Shown: positions 5,150-15,037 of the stretch, piece after piece
How positions within the stretch are numbered: position 1 is the stretch's first letter
How the letters are laid out: every line of letters starts with the position of its first letter
From: a virus
DNA length: 22,512 nt
IMG/VR virus record: IMGVR_UViG_3300031216_000071
Location: 1 to 22,512 of that record
Reading direction: 5' to 3' (one strand)
Made by a program: the position numbers and the translations under genes
Notes under the pieces: model-generated
The model's input: only the letters and a program-made list of their open reading frames with translations
The model's database searches: none
Told to the model about the DNA's origin: nothing

Positions 5150-7936
5150 ATGGCTAATATATTTCAACAAGACATTAGATTAATACCATCGACAGTAGGT
5201 GGTACAGACATAAATATACTAAATGGAGAAACCTTTACTTATCAAATAAATAAAAATTTAAAGGGATTAGCATATGATGGTAATCCAGCTTTCGTAGATA
5301 AACAATTTATATCAGATTCCGTAGTCGATAAAGATAATTTTATATCTTTTGATAATCTTGTGGTTGATAATGATATAGGTGACTTTAATGATATGGTAAG
5401 GACTATTGAAGTTTTTGAATTAAATGATATAGAACTAATTGCAATAGGTGGAGATTTTACTGAATACAATTTTAATGGTGTTAGTACTAAAGCTACTTTT
5501 TTTATAATATTAAATAAAGATGATGGTACACCATATAAAACAGATGATATAGATTATGAGGATATTTTAGAAGAAAGAGGTGGTATTGGTCGTGTTAATA
5601 AAATAAAATTCCACGAGTCAAATCAATCTATTGTAATGGTTGGTAGATTCATAGCTGAAAGATTAGATGTGGATTGTAATGATTTAGTAGAATTTGATTT
5701 AGTTTTTGATGAAATTACTGCTTCTAATGTAGCTTTCCAACAAAGGGGTGGACTTGATGCTAGTACACCAACAGGGGTTTTATCATTGGATATAAGACAA
5801 GATTCAGGTACTATTATTATTGGTGGTGGATTTTCAGAAGTATTTAATCAAGACGCACGTGTTTATTTCTTAGATTATTTATTAGAAACTGCATCCGATA
5901 CTTTATTAAATAGTACAAAAGATGCATTCAGCGATGACACTATAAGGGATATATTAGTGACAAAAACAGGAGACTTTAAATGTATTTTTGCAGGTGGTTT
6001 TGATTATGTGTCTACTTCTGGTGACACTTCTTATATTGTAGAAATAGATATTAATGGGGTAAATCAAAATACATTTAAACCAATTAGTGTTTCAGATGGT
6101 ATAGCTGCTAATGGTGGTCCAACTAATTTTCAGCTAGGTATAAATACAGTTTATATACAAGATGAATTATTATACATAGGTGGGTATTTTAATAAATATG
6201 ATGGTGTGTCTTGTTCACCACTTATAAGAACTGACCTTTCTGGTAATATTGATGAATTGTTTTTATCCGCTTTCCCCTCTCAAGTTCAAGATTCAGTTAG
6301 TGTTAATACTATAAATGGATATTATAATAATGGATTTAGTGTATTATTTATGAAATCTTTTTTAGACACACCTGGACCTCCTGGACCAGGTGGTGGAACT
6401 CCTGAACCAGATACTAGAACTTCATTTGGTGACTATAGAGGATTTGATGTTGATGGAATTGAAGTTGCTTCACCTAGTCAAAATGATGGATCGCCACTAA
6501 ACGAACCACAATTATGTTTTGGTGCTATATATTTTGATAATAAAAAATTAATAATAGGTAGTAGATTTAGTGGGGTTGGTATATCAACACTACCAATTAG
6601 TTCTAACCAAATTATAGTAGTTGATGATTTAGAAACTACTAGAAACAATATTTTCGATAACCTAGTATTAAACAATTCTATAAATTCTGATTTGGGATTC
6701 CGATATAGAAAATTAGGAACGGATATAATAAGAATTGAAAAGATATTACAAGCTGGGGATATCATTACATCAAGTAGAATTACTAGTCAAAATGATAATG
6801 TTGTGATTACTACTAATTCAACAGTTGATGAAGTTGAGAAAACTATTCAACGGTTGGTTGTTAATATCCCAATTAGAAAAGATAATTATATAAAAAATAC
6901 ATTATCAAATGTGTGGTCGAGTGCATCATTTCAATTAACAGTATTTGATGATGAAGATATTTCTATTACAGATGATAATACTATAACTGTTATCAAACAA
7001 AGGATAACAGATGACCAACGAACTCAATATGTTAATATAAGTCCATTAATTAACCAACAGTCATTAGAAACCAATATTAGTTATTACAATAGCTTAAATT
7101 ATGGTTCTTCATTTCCTGTTATAAATGTCGCTAAGATAGGTAAGTATGGTAATATTAATGTAAAAACACTATTAAATGAAACAATATTACAAGTAACAGA
7201 AAAATTGTTATTCATAACAGATGGCTTTAAGGAGTACAAGCCTGTTTTGTTAAATGGTTCTAAAAGATTATTTGGCTTAAATGACAAAATAACTATTCCA
7301 TTTATTTCAAATAGAGTTAAAACAATAACATTATCACAACAAGGGTTTAAAGCAAATACTATTTTTAATGAAGGATTTGGTATTATCGACCCTACTAAAC
7401 CAGGGGATTTTATTTCATATGTATGTATAGATTTCTCACAATATTTTATACAAGAAACTACTCAAGTGGTTTTTAAAAATGGACTTGGACAAGTACTAGA
7501 CACCATAACATTATATAAGCCTAACACAAGTTGTATTTTTAATCCTGTTAAAATTATATTCAAAAATAGTTATGGTGTCTTAGAGAACTGTTATATGAAT
7601 GGACGAACCAATGATTCTATTAGTACTAAAAGCGATTCCTTTAAACGAGATGCTATTGACATAAACGGTAATATACCTATCGCACTTAGACATACCAATA
7701 AAGTATTTAATAAAACAGGTGATAGAGAATGGGTATGTAATACTGGATTAGTAAGTGATTATATGAATGGATGTTATGAAGATTTATATATGAGTGAAGA
7801 AGTATGGTTAGAAATAGATGGTGTTACAAGGGCAGTTTCTTTAAAAGATACTAATTTCAGAAAAAAAGATGATACACAAAATGATATGATTAATTATCAA
7901 TTTACTTTTAAGGAAGATAAAAAAATAAATAAATAG
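5150..7936 (+). CDS. Large tail protein with delta-60-like beta-propeller (Dit-like or adsorption protein)
   Basis: The 928-aa protein has repeated blade motifs of the form hydrophobic-GG-x-F: IAIGGDF (about 98), VMVGRF (162), IIIGGGF (224), IFAGGF (279), LYIGGYF (341) and LIIGSRF (465). Each is followed by a strand and a loop, as in delta-60 (DUF5122) beta-propellers. A proline- and glycine-rich linker, PGPPGPGGGTPEP, is near 407-419. About residues 500-750 are beta-rich and unassigned. The last 150 residues (VKIIFKNSYGVLENCYMNGR) resemble C-terminal regions of Bacteroidota phage tail-tip proteins. It precedes the putative hub protein and lies in the tail cluster, so a distal-tail or receptor-binding component is likely. 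Which part binds a receptor cannot be said. The start follows an AAATAAAAAAAT tract, 6 nt after the previous gene. Confidence 0.65.
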   Translation: MANIFQQDIRLIPSTVGGTDINILNGETFTYQINKNLKGLAYDGNPAFVDKQFISDSVVDKDNFISFDNLVVDNDIGDFNDMVRTIEVFELNDIELIAIGGDFTEYNFNGVSTKATFFIILNKDDGTPYKTDDIDYEDILEERGGIGRVNKIKFHESNQSIVMVGRFIAERLDVDCNDLVEFDLVFDEITASNVAFQQRGGLDASTPTGVLSLDIRQDSGTIIIGGGFSEVFNQDARVYFLDYLLETASDTLLNSTKDAFSDDTIRDILVTKTGDFKCIFAGGFDYVSTSGDTSYIVEIDINGVNQNTFKPISVSDGIAANGGPTNFQLGINTVYIQDELLYIGGYFNKYDGVSCSPLIRTDLSGNIDELFLSAFPSQVQDSVSVNTINGYYNNGFSVLFMKSFLDTPGPPGPGGGTPEPDTRTSFGDYRGFDVDGIEVASPSQNDGSPLNEPQLCFGAIYFDNKKLIIGSRFSGVGISTLPISSNQIIVVDDLETTRNNIFDNLVLNNSINSDLGFRYRKLGTDIIRIEKILQAGDIITSSRITSQNDNVVITTNSTVDEVEKTIQRLVVNIPIRKDNYIKNTLSNVWSSASFQLTVFDDEDISITDDNTITVIKQRITDDQRTQYVNISPLINQQSLETNISYYNSLNYGSSFPVINVAKIGKYGNINVKTLLNETILQVTEKLLFITDGFKEYKPVLLNGSKRLFGLNDKITIPFISNRVKTITLSQQGFKANTIFNEGFGIIDPTKPGDFISYVCIDFSQYFIQETTQVVFKNGLGQVLDTITLYKPNTSCIFNPVKIIFKNSYGVLENCYMNGRTNDSISTKSDSFKRDAIDINGNIPIALRHTNKVFNKTGDREWVCNTGLVSDYMNGCYEDLYMSEEVWLEIDGVTRAVSLKDTNFRKKDDTQNDMINYQFTFKEDKKINK

Positions 7937-7939
7937 ATT

Positions 7940-10900
7940 ATGGGGTTAAATTATTACATTGGAAATAGAAAAGAAGACCAAACTAAATCATTGTTTACCA
8001 CTGCTGAAAAGATAGACCTTTTTGAGGAAGGTAAAATAATGTATAAAGGTAAGCTAGTTGATGCGGAAAATATAGAAGCTATCTTTAATGATATAGTTAA
8101 TACTTTTACAGTTCCAGCCACAAAAAAGAATAATAGAATATTTAAAAACTGGTTTCAGATAGGTGTAAAGGATGGCTTAAACCCAAACATTAGAGTTGAT
8201 TCTTATATTGAATATAACACATTACCATTCAGGTCTGGTAAAACTCAACTAGAAGAAATTAGAAATAAAGATGGGATGTTAAATAGTTATGGTATTACAT
8301 TTTATGGTGAAATTACTGGACTAGAAGATTTATTTACTTTGAAAAGAATTAACGAAGATACTGGACTAGAAGAAAGTACTGGGGAATTGTCTAAACTAAA
8401 AGATTTGGATTTTTCTAAATATAATTTTACTTATGATGAACGAAATATAGTTGCCTTATTAACTTCTCCTGGCTTAGTATTAACAGAAACTTTAAATACT
8501 GTTCCAACTTTGATAATGCCAATGATTATACCTACGGATAGACTTATTGAGTATAACACAGGTTCAACCGAAGATGCTAAAGATATAACATTAGATGAAG
8601 GTAGACTATTCTTAGAAGATTTACGCCCAGCTATAAGACAAACCGCTATTATAGAAGCAATAGAAGAACAATATGGTATTACATTTTCTAGAGATTTCAT
8701 AGACACTACTGACTTTACAACACTATACACTTGGTTAAATAGAAATGAAGATGGTAGTAATGTATTTAAGTGGGAAGCCTTAGAAACCTCTAGGGATCTC
8801 GGTGATGAGTTTTTAACATTTGATTTTTATAATATTTTCTTAAAATTTAATGGCGGTAATCTTGCTAATGAGACTGGTGTTACATCTCCTAATGAAAGTT
8901 ATGAAATTAATTTTGAGTATAAGTTCTGGTATAAATTCCCTAACGAAACCTTTTTCAGAATAAGACTCGTAAATAGAGAGGGAGTTGTATTAAATACTTC
9001 TGAAATTACACAAGGTAGAGGAACTACTAATCCACAAATTGGTAATAATGGTTTCTTCGAATTAGTTTTCAACACACAATTTCAAATGATTCCTAATTCA
9101 GAAGATGAAATAGACCAAGCGTTTCAAATAGAAATTCAGATAAATGATGAAATGAATGAAGCGGATGGTAATCAATACTATGCCGATATGATAACTACTT
9201 GGAAGTTAGCCGATACGTCAGGTACAGGTACACAAATCGATGATGCTAGTGCACTTGGAGGTGTAAGAAGCATACTTGAAATTCTACCTACATTTACAAT
9301 AGCTAGAAATATGCCTGACATAACTGTACTTGGTTATTTAAAGAATTTAATTAAAGAATTTAAATTGATTATTAGACCGATATCAACTACTGAATTTCGT
9401 TTACAAAATATTAACGATTATTACGCAGAAGGAAATGTTATAGATATCACAAAATATTCCGATGTAAATACAGAAGAGAGTGTCATATACAAGAACAATA
9501 AATTAATTTCATACAATTATGCGGTAGAAGAAGATAGTGCATTACAAGAACAATTTAAAATAGCTAATGATAGATATAGAGGTAATGCTATTAAGAACTT
9601 TGATGTGGATAATAAGAAAACAACTAGTATAGAGTTAACTACTGAAGTTCCTTTTTTTGTTAGACTATTGGATTCAGACACAAACCGAAAAACAAATATA
9701 AACATAGCACTTTATAATAGTCAAGATAGTGATGGTGGAGTTTCTAAAATATATCCAGAAAATATGTTAAGCTTTTATTACAATGGGATTACACCTATCA
9801 CAAATTCCGATACAATAATCCCTATAAAAATAGATTTATTACCTAGGGCTACAGAGACTAGTGGGGGTGGTAAAACAGAGACAAATATTATTGACATTTT
9901 GTCAGTACCTATTTGTGATTCGAGTAATAACTACGTTGTTTCCCAAGTAACTAATAATCTAGACTTTAGTGATACCACAGTAAATGGGTGGCATAATGTT
10001 AATTTAACAAAAAACATTTATAACAAAAACCATTTACCTTGGATAACTAATTTACTAAATCCAGATTCAAGAATAACTACTGTTGAAAGTGTATTACAAC
10101 CTAACGATATTAATAAAATAGAGTTAAATACACAAATAATATACAAGAATAATAGATATAGTATAGAGGATTTCGAGATAGATTTAATTACTAACGAAAC
10201 TAAATTTAGATTATTCCCTGATTTTAACAATAAATATTTAATATCAGACACTAGTATTAACCAAACCGAATTCTTTTTTAATGCGGATGGTGGGTTTTCA
10301 AACATTGTAATAAGGACTAGTGAGATTATAGGAGATGTAACTACTGACCAAAGTTGGATTGATATAAGTCCATTAGATGGTAATAGAAGGGTATTTAATA
10401 TCCCATTTTTTATAAAGACCAACTACAAAGATACTGAAAGAAATGGCATAATAAATATAACAATAGGTGAAGAAACTTATGTAATTGACATTAATCAATC
10501 TAAAAGAATAGGTAGCCTGGGTAATACACAATTGACTATAAGTCCAGACAGAGGTGATTTCCAAAGCAATTTACAACAGTTTGAAATAAATGTAAGTTCA
10601 AATGGATTCTGGACGATTGGTGATTTACCAGATGAGATAACACTTATAAGTGATTCAATTGGATTTGGTAATGATGTCATAACTTTAGAAATAGAAGAAA
10701 ACAATACAAGAGATGCTATTAGTGGCACGTTTATTATATTCCCTCTAACAGAACAATCATTCAGTACATATACTTATGAACAAGCTGGTGTAGACTATAT
10801 TGAAGTTGAAAGCACATTAATCAATATAGGTAGTGCTAGTGGTTTCTTTAGTCTTCAAGTAAATACAAATTCAAGTACTAATCCTGTTGTAACTATTGAA

Positions 10901-12727
10901 GAAAGTTTTATAACATTAGTTAATACATCAAGTAATATAGATGGTTATAGTTACACATTTACAGTAACTGAAAACCAATCAACTACAAGTGATAGAGATA
11001 GTGAAATTTCTTTTAGAATTGGTGCGGATGCTAGTTCTTATTTATTCTCGACTACATTAGTAAATCAAAGTAAAGGTGTTGCAGATATAACAGTCATACC
11101 ATCAAACGTTAATTTATCTTTTGAGAGTCAAACATACGAATTTGAGGTTGCTGCTAATGTCGCTTGGGAAGTTAGTTCTAATGCAAATTGGATAAATATT
11201 AACACAACCTCTGGTAATGGTAATTCAACAACAGTTAGTATAACATTATTACTTTCTAGCTTTACAGAGAGACAAGCTGAAGTAATAGTTGAGAATTCAG
11301 AATTTTCAATAAGTGATACATTACAAGTTACCCAAGCATCATTTAGTCCAGGTAATCCTCCTAACCGCCCATCAACACCAATAACTACTATTACTTATTT
11401 GGATGATGGTGATAGAATAGATTTAAGTTGGGTAGATTATGTGGTATTATACGATGGTATTGTTATTGAATATGAAGTATATAGAATTGATGATGGTAAT
11501 CGTATACTTATTGGCACAACCGAAACTAATTTATTCACAGACTTTGATTTCGTAGGTGGTGATAATCGTAGATATGTTGTGATAGCTAAAGTTCTATATA
11601 ACCAAGGAACTAGTAGTACAGATATTAGAACTAGTCCAGAAAGTTTCCCTTCAATTAACATCCCAGTTGATAGAAAAGTAATACTAAGACCTAATTTTGT
11701 TAATGTTAGTGAAGAAAGTGGTAGTGATACATTACAAGTTATCTCTAATACTTCTTGGAATATAACATCTAATTTATTTGTTTCGATTCCACCAGAAGAT
11801 AATAGTGGTAATGGTAATAAAGAAGTTAGCTTTTTATACGATGATAATATTGAATTCTCTCGTAGTGCTAATGTTACTCTTAATTCAAATGTGGGTATTA
11901 ATAGCGATTTAACATTAATTTCACAAGCTAGATTTATACCATTTATATCTCTATCCCCTAACACTATTGATTTCATAGAGACAAATCCAGTGAATAAAAG
12001 TGTAAGCGTAGAGAGTAATTCGACCTGGATAGTTGGAGAAATACCTAGTTGGTTTACAATTGGAAATGGATTCGGTGATGGTAATGGTGCATTCACTATA
12101 ATACCTACTACTAACTCAACAGGACAGACTAGAAGCTGGATATTGAAGGTAGTAGCGAATGGTAATTCTAATGGTAATACTACTAATGATTCTATTAAGG
12201 TCAGTCAAATAGGAGTACAAGAACAATTAACAATAATTCCTGAAATCAAAGAAATAAATAGTAATTCACAGACCTACAACATTACCATAGAAAGTAATGG
12301 GAGTTGGAATTTGAATATAGATGCTGCATATCCTTGGTTAACTGCTAGTGAATTTTCAGGTACTGGTAATACGAATGTACTTGTAAGTGCTGGTGGTAAT
12401 ATAGGAAGTGTACTACGTGAAGGTATTATAGACATAACTACTAGTGATGTTTCAAAAACACATACTTGTAGACAAGCCCCTATTTTAGTTGGTGATTTAT
12501 ATGAGTACATAGTTAGCAAAGGTAGTACAGAGTCAAGTGCTTGTTCAATCGGAACTAACTTTACAGTGTATTCAGAGAACTCTAGTTTTGCTGGAAGTCA
12601 GACACTATATGAAGATGCGTTTGGTAATGATACAGTAGATGCAGACTTCTATTCTAAAGGTGGAATATTTATACAAACGGATAGTAGTGGTGAGAATATA
12701 GTTTCAGGTCTTTGTTCTAACTTTTAA
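7940..12727 (+). CDS. Giant tail-tip/hub protein with BACON and FN3 domains, 1595 aa
   Basis: The N-terminal part (about 1-640) begins MGLNYYIGNRKEDQTKSLF and includes FTVPATKKNNRIFKNWF, a pattern I associate with Bacteroidota tail hub (Tal-like) proteins. From about 767 a string of beta-sandwich repeats follows, each ending in a V-x-Q-x-x element: BACON-like units at about 767-858, 859-951, 952-1046, 1047-1138, 1245-1333, 1334-1429 and 1430-1520. An FN3-like domain (PNRPSTPITT... RRYVVIAKV) lies at about 1140-1244. The unit NANWININTTSGNGNS is the clearest BACON signature. The last 75 residues contain CSIGTNFTVYSEN and YSKGGIFIQ, a C-terminal module common in these phages. BACON domains are thought to bind carbohydrates or mucins. 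The repeats probably extend the tip toward the host or its surroundings. Confidence 0.8.
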   Translation: MGLNYYIGNRKEDQTKSLFTTAEKIDLFEEGKIMYKGKLVDAENIEAIFNDIVNTFTVPATKKNNRIFKNWFQIGVKDGLNPNIRVDSYIEYNTLPFRSGKTQLEEIRNKDGMLNSYGITFYGEITGLEDLFTLKRINEDTGLEESTGELSKLKDLDFSKYNFTYDERNIVALLTSPGLVLTETLNTVPTLIMPMIIPTDRLIEYNTGSTEDAKDITLDEGRLFLEDLRPAIRQTAIIEAIEEQYGITFSRDFIDTTDFTTLYTWLNRNEDGSNVFKWEALETSRDLGDEFLTFDFYNIFLKFNGGNLANETGVTSPNESYEINFEYKFWYKFPNETFFRIRLVNREGVVLNTSEITQGRGTTNPQIGNNGFFELVFNTQFQMIPNSEDEIDQAFQIEIQINDEMNEADGNQYYADMITTWKLADTSGTGTQIDDASALGGVRSILEILPTFTIARNMPDITVLGYLKNLIKEFKLIIRPISTTEFRLQNINDYYAEGNVIDITKYSDVNTEESVIYKNNKLISYNYAVEEDSALQEQFKIANDRYRGNAIKNFDVDNKKTTSIELTTEVPFFVRLLDSDTNRKTNINIALYNSQDSDGGVSKIYPENMLSFYYNGITPITNSDTIIPIKIDLLPRATETSGGGKTETNIIDILSVPICDSSNNYVVSQVTNNLDFSDTTVNGWHNVNLTKNIYNKNHLPWITNLLNPDSRITTVESVLQPNDINKIELNTQIIYKNNRYSIEDFEIDLITNETKFRLFPDFNNKYLISDTSINQTEFFFNADGGFSNIVIRTSEIIGDVTTDQSWIDISPLDGNRRVFNIPFFIKTNYKDTERNGIINITIGEETYVIDINQSKRIGSLGNTQLTISPDRGDFQSNLQQFEINVSSNGFWTIGDLPDEITLISDSIGFGNDVITLEIEENNTRDAISGTFIIFPLTEQSFSTYTYEQAGVDYIEVESTLINIGSASGFFSLQVNTNSSTNPVVTIEESFITLVNTSSNIDGYSYTFTVTENQSTTSDRDSEISFRIGADASSYLFSTTLVNQSKGVADITVIPSNVNLSFESQTYEFEVAANVAWEVSSNANWININTTSGNGNSTTVSITLLLSSFTERQAEVIVENSEFSISDTLQVTQASFSPGNPPNRPSTPITTITYLDDGDRIDLSWVDYVVLYDGIVIEYEVYRIDDGNRILIGTTETNLFTDFDFVGGDNRRYVVIAKVLYNQGTSSTDIRTSPESFPSINIPVDRKVILRPNFVNVSEESGSDTLQVISNTSWNITSNLFVSIPPEDNSGNGNKEVSFLYDDNIEFSRSANVTLNSNVGINSDLTLISQARFIPFISLSPNTIDFIETNPVNKSVSVESNSTWIVGEIPSWFTIGNGFGDGNGAFTIIPTTNSTGQTRSWILKVVANGNSNGNTTNDSIKVSQIGVQEQLTIIPEIKEINSNSQTYNITIESNGSWNLNIDAAYPWLTASEFSGTGNTNVLVSAGGNIGSVLREGIIDITTSDVSKTHTCRQAPILVGDLYEYIVSKGSTESSACSIGTNFTVYSENSSFAGSQTLYEDAFGNDTVDADFYSKGGIFIQTDSSGENIVSGLCSNF

Positions 12728-12740
12728 TTAAAAAAAATAA

Positions 12741-12750
12741 TGTTTTTAGA
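12741..12750 (+). promoter_or_regulatory. GTTTTTAG pre-start motif, copy 3
   Basis: TGTTTTTAGA lies 14 nt downstream of the hub protein stop and is followed by CATATATG, whose ATG is at 12756. It has the same relation to a start as the copies near 1531, 4227, 15170 and 19274. Confidence 0.4.
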
Positions 12751-12755
12751 CATAT

Positions 12756-12893
12756 ATGATAACACAGACAATTATACGAATAAGAGAAAATGGTAATAAA
12801 TCAAACCACCCCTATATGAAAATGTTTAGAGGGCGGTTTGAATTGTTAAGAACCATTAAAATAATATTACGAAAATTTAAAATAATAGATTAA
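12756..12893 (+). CDS. Possible 45-aa basic protein
   Basis: ATG at 12756 opens a 45-codon frame that ends with TAA at 12891-12893, 2 nt before the tape measure start. The peptide begins MITQTIIRIRENGNKSN and ends RTIKIILRKFKIID. It is strongly basic (many Arg and Lys) with a helical-looking second half. Support comes from the pre-start motif and the exact fit against the next gene. Against it stand the small size and a strong hairpin within the frame (12801-12841). The region may instead be a structured intergenic leader. No function can be suggested. Confidence 0.4.
   Translation: MITQTIIRIRENGNKSNHPYMKMFRGRFELLRTIKIILRKFKIID
12801..12841 (+). other. Strong hairpin between hub and tape measure genes
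   Basis: TCAAACC (12801-12807) pairs with GGTTTGA (12835-12841), and CCCT (12810-12813) with AGGG (12830-12833), giving about 11 pairs around a 16-nt loop. No T-tract follows, so it is not a classic intrinsic terminator. It could be an RNA processing or attenuation element. Confidence 0.6.
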
Positions 12894-12895
12894 AT

Positions 12896-14821
12896 ATGTC
12901 AATAATTAAAAAGATATTTGAATTTGTAGTAGATAATAAAGATGCTATAAAAGATGTTAAAGATACTGAAAAGGCTATAAAGGGTGCGACAGACGAGACC
13001 CAAAAGTTAAATAAAGAAACTAAGAAGACCCCTAAGCTTCTAAAGTTATTTAAGAATGGTATTAAAGGTATTGGTACCGCTTTAAAAGCTGCTGGTATAG
13101 GAATTGTCATTGCTTTATTTGCCAAGTTCACAGAAGCCTTAATGAAGAACCAGAAGGTAGTTGATGCCTTTAATGTGGTAATGGAAGTACTTTCCAGAGT
13201 AATGAATGACTTTGTTAGTTTCCTTATAGATAGTAGTGAACCTATATCAAAGTTCTTTACAGAAGCATTTGAGAATCCCAAGAAACTTATTAGTGACTTA
13301 GGAGACTCTATTAAAAAGAACCTTATTGAGAGATTTGATTCTTTTGTAGATACTTTAGGATTAGCAGGAAAAGCACTTAAACAAGTATTTGAAGGAGACT
13401 TTGCGGAGGCATGGGAAACAGCAAAAGAAGCAGGTAAGGAGGTAGTTGATGTTTATACAGGCGTAGATAACAGTTATGATAAGATAAGTAAGACATTAAA
13501 GAAAACGGGACTTGCTATTGCTAATTATGCTAAAGAGACTTATGATGCTGCTGATGCACAAGTTGAATTAAGAAAAAATGCCAAATTAGCAGAAGCACAA
13601 ATAGAACTGTCTATTCTACAATCACAAAAAGAAGTAGAACAGTTAAGACAAGTTAGAGATAACACAGAACTAACTATAGAAGCCAGAATAAAAGCTAACG
13701 ATAAGATAGCCTTAAAATTACAGGAACAAGGGAAGGAGGAAAAGAAACTTGCAAACATAAGACTAGCTACAGCAGAAGCAGACTTAGCAAATAATAAAGA
13801 CAATGTTGATTTGCAAATTGCTGTTAAAAATGCTAAAAGTAAAGTAGCAGACGTTGAAGAGAGAATTGCAGGCTTTGCTTCTGAACAATTGATTAATGAA
13901 GCTGCGTTAAGGGAAGAGAGAAGGACTAACTTACAGGAATTAAGAAAGATTGGTAAGTCTAAAAAGGAGTTAAGTAAGGCTGAATTAGAGACTACTCTAG
14001 AGAACCAAAGACTCTTAATAGAAAGAACTGTAGAGAATGAGGATGAAAAGAATGAACTGCTTCTAAAAGCAGCTATGCAGTATAATCAAGGTGTACAAGC
14101 ACTAGAAGATGAATCATTAGCTAAGTTACAAGAGATTAGAGATAAATATATTGATGAAGATAATATAGGTCTATCACAAGTTGAGATATTTGAAAGAGAA
14201 AGAGAAGTTCAAAGAGAAGCTTATGTAAAAGAACTAGAAGCATTAGAAGAATTTGAAGAAGAAAAAGCTGCATTACTTGCTAAGTTTGATAAAGATACAG
14301 TAAAAAAGAAAGTTGATGTAGAAAACAAGCAAGCACAAGCCACTAAAGATGCTAAGAATAAGGAAATACAAGCATATTTAGGTGCAACTAGTGCTATTGT
14401 ACAGTCACTTGGACAAGGTAGTATAGCTGCTAAAGGATTTGCTATTGCTGAGTCTGCATTTAATACCTACTTAGCTATTACTAAAACATTATCTGCATTT
14501 GCTGGAGTACCAGTACCAGGCTATGCTATTGCACAAGCAGTTGCTACAGGAGTATTTGGTTTATTACAAGTAGGTAAGATTGCATCTACTGACCCTACTA
14601 CTGGTGCTGGACCTGCATCTAGTGGTGGTGTAAGAGGTGCTGGTAATACTATATCTACTGGGCCTAGATTTGATACTGTAGGAGATTCAGAAGGTGTAAG
14701 AAATGCCCAGAATGAAGAGTCTAGGGATAATACTCCAAGAGAGACTTATGTTGTATCAGGTAAAGTAACAAACCAACAAGATTTAGATAGAAATAAACAA
14801 AACAACTCAAGATTTGTATAG
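12896..14821 (+). CDS. Tail tape measure protein
   Basis: The 641-aa protein has the features of a tape measure. The N-terminal 55 residues are charged and coiled. A hydrophobic helix follows (about 60-82: AAGIGIVIALFAKFTEALM), then long alanine-, lysine- and glutamate-rich coiled coils at about 215-490. A second hydrophobic glycine/alanine-rich segment is at about 495-560 (FAGVPVPGYAIAQAVATGVFG). The C-terminus is a disordered Gly/Asn/Arg-rich tail (PASSGGVRGAGN). Tape measures set tail length at roughly 0.15 nm per residue, so a tail of about 95 nm is inferred. The gene is unusually placed after the tail-tip genes and far from its chaperone. A hairpin and long gap follow, marking the end of this transcription unit. 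Confidence 0.85.
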   Translation: MSIIKKIFEFVVDNKDAIKDVKDTEKAIKGATDETQKLNKETKKTPKLLKLFKNGIKGIGTALKAAGIGIVIALFAKFTEALMKNQKVVDAFNVVMEVLSRVMNDFVSFLIDSSEPISKFFTEAFENPKKLISDLGDSIKKNLIERFDSFVDTLGLAGKALKQVFEGDFAEAWETAKEAGKEVVDVYTGVDNSYDKISKTLKKTGLAIANYAKETYDAADAQVELRKNAKLAEAQIELSILQSQKEVEQLRQVRDNTELTIEARIKANDKIALKLQEQGKEEKKLANIRLATAEADLANNKDNVDLQIAVKNAKSKVADVEERIAGFASEQLINEAALREERRTNLQELRKIGKSKKELSKAELETTLENQRLLIERTVENEDEKNELLLKAAMQYNQGVQALEDESLAKLQEIRDKYIDEDNIGLSQVEIFEREREVQREAYVKELEALEEFEEEKAALLAKFDKDTVKKKVDVENKQAQATKDAKNKEIQAYLGATSAIVQSLGQGSIAAKGFAIAESAFNTYLAITKTLSAFAGVPVPGYAIAQAVATGVFGLLQVGKIASTDPTTGAGPASSGGVRGAGNTISTGPRFDTVGDSEGVRNAQNEESRDNTPRETYVVSGKVTNQQDLDRNKQNNSRFV

Positions 14822-14824
14822 AAC

Positions 14825-14857
14825 GCTAACACTTCGCCTAGGGGCTTGTTGGCTTTT
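14825..14857 (+). terminator. Probable intrinsic terminator after the tape measure gene
   Basis: GCTAACA (14825-14831) pairs with TGTTGGC (14847-14853), with further GC-rich pairing possible in the loop (GCCTAGGGGC). TTTT follows at 14854-14857. It begins 4 nt after the stop codon. The T-tract is short. Confidence 0.6.
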
Positions 14858-14875
14858 ATTGGAGGTGGGTAAATA

Positions 14876-14961
14876 AAGGGAAATATTAATTTATTTATTT
14901 ATTTAATTATTACACATATATTTAAAGGTTTATATATCATATGTGGTGTAATTCTAGACAA
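14876..14961 (-). repeat. Diverged inverted copy of the 110-bp repeat
   Basis: Read on the minus strand it gives TGTCTA, then ATTACACCACATATGATATA and TAAAC, then an A/T block ending in ATATTTCCCTTT. In the units at 1-310 the same order is TGTCTA, the identical box, an A/T block and AATAATTTCCGCTTT. The box is identical over 25 nt; the rest is diverged and has small indels. Confidence 0.85.
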
Positions 14962-15020
14962 GGTAAACAATCACACATCACAGAATAATAAGATAAATAA
15001 GACAAACAATATACAAGGAA

Positions 15021-15037
15021 ATAACAAGGCAATACCA
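15021..15037. repeat. 17-nt direct repeat shared by both large gaps (copy B)
   Basis: ATAACAAGGCAATACCA differs at one position from 492-508 and has the same orientation. It lies 132 nt before the start of the first head-module gene. Confidence 0.6.

Noticed and set aside
11437-12096. 219-codon minus-strand ORF
   Set aside because: It lies wholly inside the BACON/FN3 coding region. Its Leu/Ser-rich, low-complexity product is typical of an antisense shadow.
12740-12796. 18-codon ORF starting at the ATG in AATGTTTTTAGAC
   Set aside because: It is very short, and the ATG is part of the recurrent motif. The ORF starting at 12756 fits the neighbouring gene better.
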